DNA of 37,050 nucleotides from an uncultured Monoglobus sp. (GCA_947585115.1 CANPWW010000018.1:1-37050), one strand, 5' to 3'. Shown: positions 7,409 through 16,358, numbered from the stretch's first letter. Numbers and translations are program-made. The notes: generated from the sequence alone by a model not told the origin.

Positions 7409-8842
7409 ATGGCATGGGAAACAGTAATGGGTCTTGAGGTCCACGTGGAGCTCGCGACCAAATCAAAGATATTCTGCTCGTGCACGACCGAGTTCGGAGG
7501 CGAGCCCAACACGCACTGCTGCCCCATCTGCACCGGAATGCCGGGCACTCTGCCCGTCGTCAACCGTCAGGTGGTGAACTTCGCCATGAAGGCGGGTATC
7601 GCGCTGAACTGCGATATCACGCGCTACAATAAATTCGACAGAAAGAACTACTTCTATCCCGACCTTCCGAAGGCCTACCAGATCTCGCAGCTCTATCTGC
7701 CGATCTGCAGAAACGGCAGAGTGCCGATAGAGACCGAGAGCGGCCTCAAGAAAGACATCAGGATACACGAGATACACATGGAGGAGGACGCCGGAAAGCT
7801 TATCCACGACGAGTTCAACGACGAGACCAAGTGCGACTACAACCGCTGCGGCGTGCCCCTTATCGAGATAGTCAGCGAGCCCGACTTCCGCAGCGCGGAG
7901 GAGGTCATCGCGTATCTGACAAAGCTCAAATCGACCCTTGAATATCTGGGCGTTTCCGACTGCAAGATGCAGGAGGGCTCCATGCGCGCCGACGTCAATC
8001 TGTCGGTGAGACAGGCGGGCTCCGAGGAATTCGGCACCAGAACCGAGATGAAGAATCTGAACTCGTTCAAGGCTATATCAAAGGCGATAAACTATGAGGC
8101 AAAGCGCCAGATCGACGTGATCGAGCGCGGCGGCAAGGTAATTCAGGAGACACGCCGTTGGGACGACAACAAGGACAAGAGCTACGCCATGCGCAGCAAG
8201 GAGAACGCTCAGGACTACAGATACTTCCCCGAGCCGGATCTGCCGCCCATCGAGATAGACGACGAGTGGTACGATGCCACAAAGGACAGCCTGCCCGAGC
8301 TGGCGGACGCCAAAAAACGGCGCTATATGGACGAGTTGGGTCTGCCCGAGTATGACGCCGACATGATAACGGGCCAGAAGGCGCTCGCCGATTTCTTTGA
8401 GGAGACGACCGCCCTGTGCGGCAATCCCAAGGAAGTTTCAAACTGGATCATGGGCGAGCTCATGCGCAAGCTGGGCGACGAGGGCATTGAGGCCAAGGAC
8501 ATGAAGCTGACGCCCAAGGCGTTGTCGACCCTGATCGGGCTGGTGGAAAAAAAGACCATCAACCGCAACAAGGCCAAGGAGATATTCGGAATAGCCTTCA
8601 AAGAGGATCTGGACGTTGAGAAATACGTCAAGGATAATAATCTGGAGCAGGTGAGCGACGAGGGGCTGGTGCTCGATATCGTAAAAAAGGTTATAGAGAA
8701 TAATCCCAAAGCCGTCGAGGATTACAACTCGGGCAACAAGAAGGCCAGCGGCTTCCTGATGGGACAGTGCATGAAGGAGCTCAAAGGCAAAGGCAACCCC
8801 GGCGTCGTGAACAAGCTTTTAAATCAGGAGCTTAATAAATAG
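7409..8842 (+). CDS. gatB: Asp-tRNA(Asn)/Glu-tRNA(Gln) amidotransferase subunit B
   Basis: GatB phosphorylates the mischarged tRNA-bound Glu or Asp and transfers ammonia. The 477-aa protein begins with the typical GLEVHVEL and has the zinc-site cysteines of the cradle domain (C23, C25, C38, C41 in FCSCTTEFG and CCPICTGMPG). The kinase region follows (YFYPDLPKAYQISQ, IRIHEIHMEEDAGKL). The C-terminal part is the helical plus YqeY/tail domain, which binds tRNA. Full length. The start lies 1 nt after the gatA stop and its SD (GGAGG) sits inside the gatA 3' end, so translation is probably coupled. Confidence 0.97.
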   Translation: MAWETVMGLEVHVELATKSKIFCSCTTEFGGEPNTHCCPICTGMPGTLPVVNRQVVNFAMKAGIALNCDITRYNKFDRKNYFYPDLPKAYQISQLYLPICRNGRVPIETESGLKKDIRIHEIHMEEDAGKLIHDEFNDETKCDYNRCGVPLIEIVSEPDFRSAEEVIAYLTKLKSTLEYLGVSDCKMQEGSMRADVNLSVRQAGSEEFGTRTEMKNLNSFKAISKAINYEAKRQIDVIERGGKVIQETRRWDDNKDKSYAMRSKENAQDYRYFPEPDLPPIEIDDEWYDATKDSLPELADAKKRRYMDELGLPEYDADMITGQKALADFFEETTALCGNPKEVSNWIMGELMRKLGDEGIEAKDMKLTPKALSTLIGLVEKKTINRNKAKEIFGIAFKEDLDVEKYVKDNNLEQVSDEGLVLDIVKKVIENNPKAVEDYNSGNKKASGFLMGQCMKELKGKGNPGVVNKLLNQELNK

Positions 8843-8852
8843 ACCAAATAAA

Positions 8853-9088
8853 CCCACCTCCGTCAGGCTACGCCTGACACCTCCTCCCGGGAGGAGGTAA
8901 AAATAGGCTCCCCCTCGGGGGAGCTGTCTGCGGCCGGAGCCGCGCAGCGGGTTCGTGGCACTATCGTATTCCGATTGCACACATAAACGAGGCCACAAAT
9001 CATTAACGTGAGCGAATATGGGGCAAAGCCCGACTGAGGGGGGATACTATTCGCTATTCGCTATTCACTAATCGCTAATCACTACGTT
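8853..9088. repeat. Mosaic palindromic repeat island 1 (between gatB and exonuclease)
   Basis: This 266-nt gene-free stretch is almost wholly repeat. Module A (8853-8897) is CCCACCTCCG, a GTCAGGC-TAC-GCCTGAC hairpin, ACA and the 18-bp palindrome CCTCCTCCCGGGAGGAGG. Module B follows: GCTCCCCC-TC-GGGGGAGC (about 8907-8924), then a second-hairpin region that looks enlarged or duplicated (8925-9033, including a GTGGC/GCCAC pairing and GGGC-AAA-GCCC), ending CTGAGGGGGGATA. Module E is six heptamers at 9047-9088: CTATTCG, CTATTCG, CTATTCA, CTAATCG, CTAATCA, CTACGTT. Similar modules occur in islands 2-4. Confidence 0.85.
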
Positions 9089-9108
9089 GAAAGGAAAATC
9101 AAAATCAA

Positions 9109-9654
9109 ATGCTGAATAAAACGTATGTTGTGTTCGACCTTGAGACGGTCTGCACGGGACCCGACGACAAGGAACTGCTTGAGATCGGCGCGGTAAAGCT
9201 GAAAAACGAAAAAATAACCGACAGCTTTGAGCAGCTCATAAACCCCGGATACAGCATACCCCAGATAATACGGGAGCTGACCGGGATAACCGACGAGATG
9301 GTCAAGGACATGCCGACATCCCGAACGGTTCTCAAGGATTTCAAAAAGTTCTGCGGAAACGCGGTGCTGGTGGGCCACGACGTGACTTATGATCTGAAGT
9401 TTCTCAACACCGTGGCGAAAAAGTACCGCATGAAGTTCGGAAACAAGACCTGTGACACGCTCAAAATGGCGCAGGAGATGTTTCCGAACGAAACCAAGCA
9501 CAACCTCGGTATCACGTGCGAGCGCCTGGGCGTCTCGAACGACCATCCCCACCGCGCGCTCGACGACGCCAAAGCCACCGCCGAGTGCTTTTTGAAAATG
9601 ATGAATAAAAACAAAGACAATAATAAAATAACCTACAATTTGCATATTATGTAG
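9109..9654 (+). CDS. DnaQ-family (DEDDh) 3'-5' exonuclease
   Basis: The stand-alone 181-aa exonuclease domain resembles the PolC/DNA polymerase III epsilon proofreading module. ExoI is FDLET (D10, E12), ExoII is GHDVTYDLKFL (H90, D95), and ExoIII is HPHRALDDAKAT (H148, D153), the DEDDh arrangement. The usual third Thr/Gly of DxETTG is replaced by Val-Cys. It lacks a polymerase, helicase or UvrC domain, so the role may be proofreading in trans, DNA repair or RNA trimming. Only AAAGGA at 9090-9095 resembles an RBS and it is about 13 nt from the ATG, so translation may be weak. The gene begins just after repeat island 1, with no obvious promoter of its own. Confidence 0.9.
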   Translation: MLNKTYVVFDLETVCTGPDDKELLEIGAVKLKNEKITDSFEQLINPGYSIPQIIRELTGITDEMVKDMPTSRTVLKDFKKFCGNAVLVGHDVTYDLKFLNTVAKKYRMKFGNKTCDTLKMAQEMFPNETKHNLGITCERLGVSNDHPHRALDDAKATAECFLKMMNKNKDNNKITYNLHIM

Positions 9655-9702
9655 AAAATTGAAGATTTTTCGGATTTTTGCGATATTTTTACCGTTATTC
9701 TC

Positions 9703-9731
9703 TTGATATTTCCGCAATATTTTGATATAAT
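9703..9731 (+). promoter_or_regulatory. Sigma-A promoter of the MBOAT operon
   Basis: TTGATA (9703-9708), 17-nt spacer, TATAAT (9726-9731), about 58 nt before the MBOAT start. Confidence 0.75.
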
Positions 9732-9789
9732 GTTTTGCATTGTGTGATAACGCGCAAATAATATTAAAGGGGTTAACGGAGAATCACAT

Positions 9790-11190
9790 ATGGTTTTTTC
9801 AAGTATTGTCTTTTTATTTTATTTTTTGATACCTGTGCTGATAATATATTATATATTACCGAAGGAAAGCGCGAAAAATGTTTTTCTGTTTGCCGCAAGC
9901 CTGATATTCTACGCTTGGGGCGAGCCGAAATACGTGTTTTTGATGCTGTTCTCGGTAGTGTTTAATTATCTGTCCGGGCTGGCGGTGCATAAAAAGCGCA
10001 GCAAATTGCTGATGGCTTTGAATGTGATCGTCAATATCGGAATACTCGGCGTGTTTAAATACACGAATTTTATGCTTGATATAGCGTCGTCCGTGTTCGG
10101 AGCCGAGATAAGGCATTTTGAAATATTGCTGCCCGTCGGCATTTCATTTTACACGTTCCAGGCGTTGTCGTATGTGATAGACGTGTACCGCGGAGAGGCG
10201 GACGTTCAGAGGAACCCCGTATTGTTCGGACTTTATCTTTCGCTGTTTCCGCAGCTTATCGCCGGTCCGATCGTAAAATATAAGGATATAGAAAAACAGC
10301 TTGTCGGCAGGACATACTCGTATCAGGGTTTCGTTAACGGATTTCTCCGTTTCTCGGCCGGTCTGTGCAAAAAAGTTCTGATAGCGAACAATGTCGGCGC
10401 GCTGTGGGACACTGTCTGCGGCATCCCCTTTTCGGAGCTGCACGCGGCTGACGCGTGGTTGGGTATAATCGCGTTCGCGCTCCAGATTTATTTTGACTTT
10501 TCGGGATACTCGGATATGGCGATCGGAATGGGCAAGATGCTTGGCTTTGACTTTTGCGAGAATTTTAACTATCCGTACATATCAAAAAGCGTGACGGAAT
10601 TCTGGCGCAGGTGGCACATAAGCCTGGGAACATGGTTCCGTGAATATATTTACATACCGCTTGGCGGAAGCCGAAAGGGCAAATTCCGCACATATGTCAA
10701 CATATTCGCGGTGTGGGCCCTGACCGGCTTGTGGCACGGCGCGGCGATGAATTTTGTGGTCTGGGGGCTGTATTTCGGAGTCGTTCTTGTAATCGAGAAA
10801 ACGCTGCGCGGTTTCTTGGAGGGCAGAGCCTTTTTCGAGAAGGTCCCCAAATGGCTCGGCGCGCTGTACACGCTGCCGATTGTGCTGATAAGCTGGGTGT
10901 TTTTCTCAGCCGATAATTTATCCGCCGCGGTCTCGTATATATCGGTGATGTTCGGCGCCGCGGGCGGCGGCGTTATGTCGCCCGGGTTTTTGTACAGATT
11001 GGCATCCTACGCCCCGTTGATCGCGGTGTCCGCGGTTATCGCTACGGGACTGCCGAAGAAGCTTTACGGAAGAATAAGCCGCGGAAAGATCGCCGCGGCG
11101 GCTTCGGTCTGCGCCGTTTTGGGGATCGCGGTGTGCTGCGCTTACTTGATCGGAGACTCATACAATCCGTTTTTGTATTTCAGGTTTTAG
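9790..11190 (+). CDS. MBOAT-family membrane O-acyltransferase (AlgI/DltB-like)
   Basis: This 466-aa polytopic membrane protein moves acyl groups from a cytoplasmic donor across the membrane for transfer to surface polymers. The N-terminus is a membrane segment (MVFSSIVFLFYFLIPVLI), followed by typical MBOAT motifs: ILLPVGISFYTFQ, FPQLIAGPIVKY, FDFSGYSDMAIG, WRRWHISLGTWFREYIYIPL and ALTGLWHGAAMNF, with the conserved His at residue 316. The length is typical of AlgI/PatA-like members. An SD (CGGAG, 8 nt spacing) and a promoter lie upstream. It is followed after 84 nt by the DHHW/SGNH fusion, the usual extracytoplasmic partner. Substrate polymer and acyl group (probably acetyl) cannot be read from the sequence. 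Confidence 0.93.
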   Translation: MVFSSIVFLFYFLIPVLIIYYILPKESAKNVFLFAASLIFYAWGEPKYVFLMLFSVVFNYLSGLAVHKKRSKLLMALNVIVNIGILGVFKYTNFMLDIASSVFGAEIRHFEILLPVGISFYTFQALSYVIDVYRGEADVQRNPVLFGLYLSLFPQLIAGPIVKYKDIEKQLVGRTYSYQGFVNGFLRFSAGLCKKVLIANNVGALWDTVCGIPFSELHAADAWLGIIAFALQIYFDFSGYSDMAIGMGKMLGFDFCENFNYPYISKSVTEFWRRWHISLGTWFREYIYIPLGGSRKGKFRTYVNIFAVWALTGLWHGAAMNFVVWGLYFGVVLVIEKTLRGFLEGRAFFEKVPKWLGALYTLPIVLISWVFFSADNLSAAVSYISVMFGAAGGGVMSPGFLYRLASYAPLIAVSAVIATGLPKKLYGRISRGKIAAAASVCAVLGIAVCCAYLIGDSYNPFLYFRF

Positions 11191-11274
11191 CGCCGCGGCA
11201 AGCGATGCGGAGCGGTAAGGCGTTATTTTATCAGCGTTTACCGCAAAGAGATCATAAGGAAGGCAGGTATCGGC

Positions 11275-13449
11275 ATGAGTAAAAAATATAAGATTATAAC
11301 CGCGTTTCTCGTCGTTACGATGGTCGGCTTTTTCTTGTTCAACGCGTTTAAGCCGAGGCGCGCCGTGTCGGCAGCCGAAAACAGAGAGCTGGCCGATTTT
11401 CCGAAACTGTCGGCCGAGACGCTGGAGGACGGCAGCTTTATGAGCGGCTTTGAGGAATACGCTTCGGATCAATTTATGTTTCGCGATTCGCTGATGGCGG
11501 TCAAGGCCAATATCGAGCGCCTTATAGGAAAAAAGGAAAACAACGGCGTGTATTTTGCCGATGACGGATACCTTGTGTCCGCGCCGCGGCCGTACGACGA
11601 AAGCGTTGTTGACGCCAACAACGGCGCGCTTAAAAGCCTGAGCGACACGGGAAAGTTCAACGTCACGCTGTCGGTTGTGCCCACCGCTTTCAATACTCTC
11701 GGCTTCAGGCTTCCCTCTGGGGTCACGAGCGGGGATTATTGGAACATGCGCGTGAAACTTTGGTCAATGTCCGACAACACCAATGTCAATCTTGCCGATC
11801 CGACGGACGAGCTCGCGCGGCACAACAGCGAGGATATATATTACAGAACCGATCATCATCAAACCTCGCTCGGAAGTTATTATCTTTATCGGTGCCTGGC
11901 GCCGTTTTTGGGCTACACGCCTTATAATATTGAAGATTTTAACGTTGAGACCGTCACGGAGGATTTTTACGGCACATGCTATTCCAAAGCGCCGGTTATT
12001 ACCGAGCCCGATAAGATCGAAAAATACACGTTGAAAAATCCGTTTAAATACACCGTTGAGTTCCCCGGCGAGGATTTGGTTTTAGACGGACTGTATAACG
12101 AGGAGAAGCTCAAAGAGCGCGACAAATACGCTTATTTTCTTGACGGAAACCATCCGCTGACCGTGATAAAAAGCAGCTGCGGAACAGGAAGGAACCTCGC
12201 CGTGATCAAGGACTCGTACGCCCACAGTCTGGCGCCGTTTCTCGCCAATCATTTTGACAATATTTATATGTTTGATTTGCGATATTATAACGACGATATA
12301 GTCAAGACTATGCGCGATAATAATATAGATACCGTGCTGGCTCTGTTTAACAGCGATACCTACGTTGAGGACGGCAATTTGAGCAAGCTGTCGTATTACG
12401 CTGAGAATTCCGACAGTTTGAAGGCGCCGCCTTTCGGATTGCTGAACGAGACAAAACCGGTCGGAGACGATTATTTCGCTGACGCGTATTTATTCGGCGA
12501 CTCGCTTATAGACGGCTTGGGCGTCTCGATGAGAGCGCCGTGCAACCTTATAACCAAGACCTCGACAAGCACCTTAAAAGTGAGAACCGATCCCGCGAAT
12601 AACGGAGAGGGAACACTGTTTGATCAACTGTTGTCGGCGGAAAACGTCGGAAAGGTGTACACCCTTTTGGGCCTGAACGAGATAGGGTTCCACAAGCCCG
12701 AGGACTATATAGCGGAATACCGCGGGCTGATACGCGAAATAAAGGCGGCGCATCCTAACGCCGTTGTGTATGTGAACTCGATGCTGCCCGTTGCGCAGTC
12801 GGTTGCCGACAGAGAGCAGGTCACTCTTGAGAGAATAAATAACTATAACGGCGCGCTCAGGAAAATGTGCGAGGAAGAGGGCTGCTACTATCTGGATATA
12901 TACAGCCTGTTCGCTATGGAGAACGGCTTTCTGCCCGAGGACGCCGCCTCGGACGGAGTGCATCTTGACACGGCGCATAACTACGTATGGGAGGATTACC
13001 TAAAGTGCCACGCCGTGCAGACGGGACTCGCTCCCGCCGCGCAGACGGCTCCGAGCGTGTTCACTGACAGCGCCAAGGCAGAGGAGCTGGCGGCGAAAAT
13101 TGTTTCCGGCGCGGCGTTCCCCTCGGAAATGTCGCCCATGAACGGCTCGATGACCGCGAAACTTTACAATATAGCGGCAGGCGAGGCAAAGGGCGGCTCG
13201 GCTTACACCGCGGGCGGAGCGGTTGCCGATGAATTGGCGGTGTTTGAGACCGACACGCCCGAGCAGGCAGAGGAGTTGAGAGAAAAGCTGACCGCCCGCG
13301 TCGAAAGCAAGAAACGTGATTTTGAAAATTACATACCCGAGGAAATGCCGAAACTCAACGAGCCCGTGATAATTGTAAAAGACAACTTTGCCGCGCTGTG
13401 TGTCGGCGGCGCCGATGCGGCGGATATTATCAACGAGGCGTTAAAATAA
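11275..13449 (+). CDS. DHHW + SGNH + DUF4358 fusion, surface acyltransfer protein
   Basis: The 724-aa protein has an N-terminal signal-anchor (YKIITAFLVVTMVGFFLFNA) and three extracellular domains. Residues about 35-385 form a DHHW/AlgJ-AlgX-like domain: ENRELADFP entry motif, D193 and H195 in TDHHQTSLGSYY (DHHW with Gln for Trp), and S314 in VIKDSYAHSL. Residues about 400-585 form an SGNH/GDSL domain: S410 in LFGDSLIDGLG, N468 in LLGLNEIG, and D560/H563 in SDGVHLD. Residues about 595-724 resemble DUF4358 (KAEELAAKIV to ADIINEALK). Such proteins accept acyl groups from MBOATs and add them to, or remove them from, glycans. It is probably cotranscribed with the MBOAT gene. RBS AAGGAAGG. Two complete catalytic sites in one chain is unusual; a transferase plus an esterase is my inference. 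Confidence 0.85.
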   Translation: MSKKYKIITAFLVVTMVGFFLFNAFKPRRAVSAAENRELADFPKLSAETLEDGSFMSGFEEYASDQFMFRDSLMAVKANIERLIGKKENNGVYFADDGYLVSAPRPYDESVVDANNGALKSLSDTGKFNVTLSVVPTAFNTLGFRLPSGVTSGDYWNMRVKLWSMSDNTNVNLADPTDELARHNSEDIYYRTDHHQTSLGSYYLYRCLAPFLGYTPYNIEDFNVETVTEDFYGTCYSKAPVITEPDKIEKYTLKNPFKYTVEFPGEDLVLDGLYNEEKLKERDKYAYFLDGNHPLTVIKSSCGTGRNLAVIKDSYAHSLAPFLANHFDNIYMFDLRYYNDDIVKTMRDNNIDTVLALFNSDTYVEDGNLSKLSYYAENSDSLKAPPFGLLNETKPVGDDYFADAYLFGDSLIDGLGVSMRAPCNLITKTSTSTLKVRTDPANNGEGTLFDQLLSAENVGKVYTLLGLNEIGFHKPEDYIAEYRGLIREIKAAHPNAVVYVNSMLPVAQSVADREQVTLERINNYNGALRKMCEEEGCYYLDIYSLFAMENGFLPEDAASDGVHLDTAHNYVWEDYLKCHAVQTGLAPAAQTAPSVFTDSAKAEELAAKIVSGAAFPSEMSPMNGSMTAKLYNIAAGEAKGGSAYTAGGAVADELAVFETDTPEQAEELREKLTARVESKKRDFENYIPEEMPKLNEPVIIVKDNFAALCVGGADAADIINEALK

Positions 13450-13502
13450 TCAATAATGATACATGAATATAAAAAATAATACTTAAAATCAGGAGGAAAG
13501 CT

Positions 13503-14813
13503 ATGTGGTACGAAAAAAGCGTGTTTTATCAGATATATCCGCTCGGATTTTGCGGAGCGCCCGCTTCCAATGACGGGGTTTACCAAAACCGCATCAAAAA
13601 GGTGATCGAATGGATCCCCCATATTAAAGAAACAGGCTGCGACGCGGTGTATTTCTCGCCCATATTCGAGTCGGACAATCACGGATACGACACAAGAGAC
13701 TATAAGAAAATAGACTGCCGTCTGGGCGGCAACGATGATTTCAAAGAGGTTTGCGGGGCCCTGCATGAAAACGGCATAAAGGTCGTGCTGGACGGCGTGT
13801 TCAACCATGTGGGCCGCGGATTCTGGGCGTTTAAGGACGTGCAGGAGAAAAAGTGGGATTCGCCCTATAAGGACTGGTTCCACATCAGCTTTGACGGCAA
13901 CAGCAATTATAACGACGGCTTCTGGTACGAGGGCTGGGAGGGTCACTTCGAGCTGGTAAAGCTCAACCTCAGGAACCCCGCCGTCGTGAACTATCTTTTG
14001 GAGTGCGTCGACTTCTGGAAAAACGAGTTCGATATCGACGGCCTGCGCCTCGATGTGGCGTACTGCCTGGATCAGGACTTTATCAGGACGCTGCGGCACC
14101 ACTGCAACTCTCTCAAAGAGGATTTTGTGCTTATAGGCGAGCTGCTCCACGGCGACTACAACCAATTCGTCTCGGATGACAAGCTCCACAGCTGCACAAA
14201 TTATGAGTGCTACAAGGGCCTTTATTCCAGTATGAACTCGCTCAATATGTTCGAGATCGTGCACTCGCTTCTGCGGCAGTTCGGCCCCGACAACTGGTGC
14301 CTGTACCGCGGCAAGCACCTGCTCTGCTTCGTCGACAACCACGACGTGACCCGCGTTGCGGACATACTGACCGACAAGAACCACCTGCCGCTGATCTACG
14401 GTGTGCTGTTCGGAATGCCCGGCGTGCCGTGCGTATACTACGGCAGCGAGTGGGGTGCCCTCGGCAAAAAGCAGGACGGCGATCCCGCGCTGAGGCCCTG
14501 CTTCGAGAAGCCCGAATTCAGCGATCTGACGGCGTTTATATCAAAGCTCGCCAAGGCCCACAAGGAGTCAAAGGCGCTGTGCTGCGGCGATTTCCGCTCG
14601 GTGGTGCTCACCAACAAGCAGGCGATCTTCGAGCGCAAGTGCGACGACGAGCGCGTTATGGTCGCGATCAATATTGAGGGCGCGCCCTACACCGCCCATT
14701 TCGACGCGGGCTGCGGCACCGCGGTGGACCTTATCACGGGCGAGACCCACGACTTCGGCGGCGGCAGCGAGCTCCCGCCCTACAGCGTGCAGTATTGGAA
14801 AATGGAAAAATAA
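13503..14813 (+). CDS. GH13 alpha-amylase-family glycoside hydrolase (cytoplasmic)
   Basis: This 436-aa (beta/alpha)8 enzyme of family GH13 has all four conserved regions: DGVFNH (97-102), GLRLDVA with nucleophile D184, GELL with acid/base E213, and FVDNHD with D281. A short C-terminal beta domain ends at residue 436. There is no signal peptide, so it should act on imported maltodextrins or internal glucan, like neopullulanase or maltodextrin glucosidase types. It lacks the N-terminal domain of many cyclomaltodextrinases. AGGAGG (13491-13496) precedes the ATG and only 53 nt separate it from the acyltransfer fusion gene, so it is probably in the same operon. A terminator follows. The exact substrate is not resolvable. 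Confidence 0.92.
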   Translation: MWYEKSVFYQIYPLGFCGAPASNDGVYQNRIKKVIEWIPHIKETGCDAVYFSPIFESDNHGYDTRDYKKIDCRLGGNDDFKEVCGALHENGIKVVLDGVFNHVGRGFWAFKDVQEKKWDSPYKDWFHISFDGNSNYNDGFWYEGWEGHFELVKLNLRNPAVVNYLLECVDFWKNEFDIDGLRLDVAYCLDQDFIRTLRHHCNSLKEDFVLIGELLHGDYNQFVSDDKLHSCTNYECYKGLYSSMNSLNMFEIVHSLLRQFGPDNWCLYRGKHLLCFVDNHDVTRVADILTDKNHLPLIYGVLFGMPGVPCVYYGSEWGALGKKQDGDPALRPCFEKPEFSDLTAFISKLAKAHKESKALCCGDFRSVVLTNKQAIFERKCDDERVMVAINIEGAPYTAHFDAGCGTAVDLITGETHDFGGGSELPPYSVQYWKMEK

Positions 14814-14824
14814 GTTTATGTATA

Positions 14825-14864
14825 ACACCTCATCAGTCAGCTTCGCAGACCGATGAGGTGTTTT
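14825..14864 (+). terminator. Intrinsic terminator of the MBOAT/GH13 operon
   Basis: ACACCTCATC pairs with GATGAGGTGT (10 bp), with an inner GTC-A-GC / GC-A-GAC arm, followed by a T-run. The inner arm recalls the second hairpin of the module B repeats. Confidence 0.85.
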
Positions 14865-14865
14865 C

Positions 14866-14992
14866 CTGGTCCCTAGAACCTATTCCCTAGTCCCTACGTT
14901 CCCACCTCCGTCTGCGGCAAGCCGCAGCCACCTCCTCCCGGGAGGAGGCAGTTGTTAGGCGCCGGAGCCTGTAGGGGCGGATATTATCCGCC
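14866..14992. repeat. Mosaic palindromic repeat island 2
   Basis: Five heptamers (CTGGTCC, CTAGAAC, CTATTCC, CTAGTCC, CTACGTT; 14866-14900) run directly into module A (14901-14948). Its hairpin is CTGCGGC-AA-GCCGCAG, ending in the palindrome CCTCCTCCCGGGAGGAGG. After GCGCCGGAGCC, module C follows: TGTAGGGGC leading into GGCGGATA-T-TATCCGCC (14976-14992), ending 2 nt before the nnrE stop codon. It separates two convergent operons. Confidence 0.85.
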
Positions 14993-14994
14993 AG

Positions 14995-15621
14995 CTATTC
15001 CCCTATGCCTATGTCGATAACCGTTATCTTGCCGCAATAATCCAGTGCGGAGACATGGGCGCGTTTCAGGTACTGCACGGCTATGGTGTGGTCGGCTTTT
15101 ACGGCGCCGTCGGCGGGGCTGCCCGAATCGGGCACGCCGCTGGGTATATCCATCGCGAACTTCACCGCGTCGCTGTCGTTTATAATGTCAAACAGCGGCC
15201 TCACGCTGTCTCTCAGCTCGCCGTGAAAGCCCGTGCCGTACACGCAGTCAACGATCACGTCGCAGCCGTAGATCACGGCCGCGCTTATCTTCGGGTCAAA
15301 TTTTATGATCTCGATCCCCATAGCCTTCGCCAGCTCGAAATTCTTTATCGCGTCGGGCGTTTTCGGCTCACCCGACGCCATCATGATTATGGGCGTGCCG
15401 CCGAAATCTTTTATGTGCCTGGCCGCCACATAGCCGTCGCCGCCGTTGTTGCCCGTTCCGGCGGCGATGAGGCACAGCTTGGTCTCAAAGTCCCTGGTGT
15501 TGTCTTTTATGTATTCCGCGGCGGCTCTGCCCGCGTTTTCCATCATTTCATAATACGACATGCCGCGCTCAAAGGCGGCTCTTTCTATTTCCCTCATCTC
15601 GGAGGCTGATACTATGCGCAC
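14995..15621 (-). CDS. nnrE: NAD(P)H-hydrate epimerase (YjeF N-terminal domain)
   Basis: The enzyme epimerises R- and S-forms of hydrated NAD(P)H so that the damaged cofactor can be repaired. The 208-aa protein has the YjeF_N fold markers: SASEMREIERAAFERG at the N-terminus, GTGNNGGDGYVAAR (about 55-68), the DCVYGTGFHGEL substrate loop and AMDIPSGV. In many bacteria this domain is fused to the ADP/ATP-dependent dehydratase (NnrD); here the dehydratase half is absent and must be encoded elsewhere if the pathway is complete. The start is GTG 15621 with GGAGG inside the end of the upstream gene, so it is translationally coupled to DUF6062 (2-nt gap). Confidence 0.92.
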   Translation of the reverse strand: MRIVSASEMREIERAAFERGMSYYEMMENAGRAAAEYIKDNTRDFETKLCLIAAGTGNNGGDGYVAARHIKDFGGTPIIMMASGEPKTPDAIKNFELAKAMGIEIIKFDPKISAAVIYGCDVIVDCVYGTGFHGELRDSVRPLFDIINDSDAVKFAMDIPSGVPDSGSPADGAVKADHTIAVQYLKRAHVSALDYCGKITVIDIGIGE

Positions 15622-15623
15622 GG

Positions 15624-16358
15624 TCAGTCCTCCACATCTATCGCGGCCAGCCGCTGTATGGCTCTCGGCAGCGCGTCCTTTGAGTTTTTCCAGGGCTCGT
15701 CCTTAAAGCGGTAGTCGAATTTCTGTATGAACCAGTCCACGTCCTCTTGAAGGGTGTCGAGCTGTTTCATCTCAAGGGGCGCTATGACGCTCAGCAGCTC
15801 GGCGTAATCCGCCGCGCTCAGCCGCTTTTTGCCCTCCGCCAGCAGCATGTTGAAGTGCTCCAGACAGAAGCCTTTGGAGTTCTTTATCTTCTCGATGAAC
15901 TCGGGCTCCTTTTTCCAGAGGTGGAAGAAGGTGCCGATGTAGCTTTTCATGCGGCCCTCCATGCGGTTGCAGGCGTAGCACGAGCCCTCAAGCTCGGTCA
16001 GGTACGTGTGGGCCGGCGAATCGCCCTCGTCCGCCTTTTTGAACAGACCCTTTTTCGCGGGCTTTTGAGCCGCCTCCTGATCAAGCAGCTTTTTTAGCTC
16101 GCCGCGGATGTGCTTCAGGTGCGTGCTCGCCATCAGCGCCACGCCCAGACGGTTCTGCTCGCCGTACATCTGTTCGTAGTGCTTTTTGCAGAAGCCCAGC
16201 TTGTCGGTCTCGCCTCTGATGTCCTCCTCCATGTAAGAGGGGCCTAGGATATAGTTCAGTATATCCGACTCCAGTTTTTTGTTCAGCGTGCAGAACAGAC
16301 ATTCCCCGTCCTGTTCAAGCGCCTCGTTCACAGGTATTGTGTAAAGTTCCTCTTTCAT
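15624..16358 (-). CDS. DUF6062 family protein
   Basis: The 244-aa soluble protein of unknown function is recognisable by its N-terminus (LYTIPVNEALEQDGECLFC), the GPSYMEEDIRGETDKLGFCKKH segment and the central CYAC-x-RME. Four paired metal-ligand-like motifs are visible: CLFC, FCKKH, CYAC and FCLEH. They suggest one or two zinc or Fe-S sites (inference). It sits 12 nt after mntP and 2 nt before nnrE in one operon. AGGGAGATGAG precedes the ATG. The family name is from recognition, the function unknown. Confidence 0.85.
   Translation of the reverse strand: MKEELYTIPVNEALEQDGECLFCTLNKKLESDILNYILGPSYMEEDIRGETDKLGFCKKHYEQMYGEQNRLGVALMASTHLKHIRGELKKLLDQEAAQKPAKKGLFKKADEGDSPAHTYLTELEGSCYACNRMEGRMKSYIGTFFHLWKKEPEFIEKIKNSKGFCLEHFNMLLAEGKKRLSAADYAELLSVIAPLEMKQLDTLQEDVDWFIQKFDYRFKDEPWKNSKDALPRAIQRLAAIDVED

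Noticed and set aside
9047-9088. Heptamer array as a CRISPR array
   Set aside because: Units are 7 nt with no spacers, and no cas genes are present.
13329-14384. 351-aa minus-strand frame opposite the GH13 gene
   Set aside because: Antisense shadow; all four GH13 motifs are on the plus strand.
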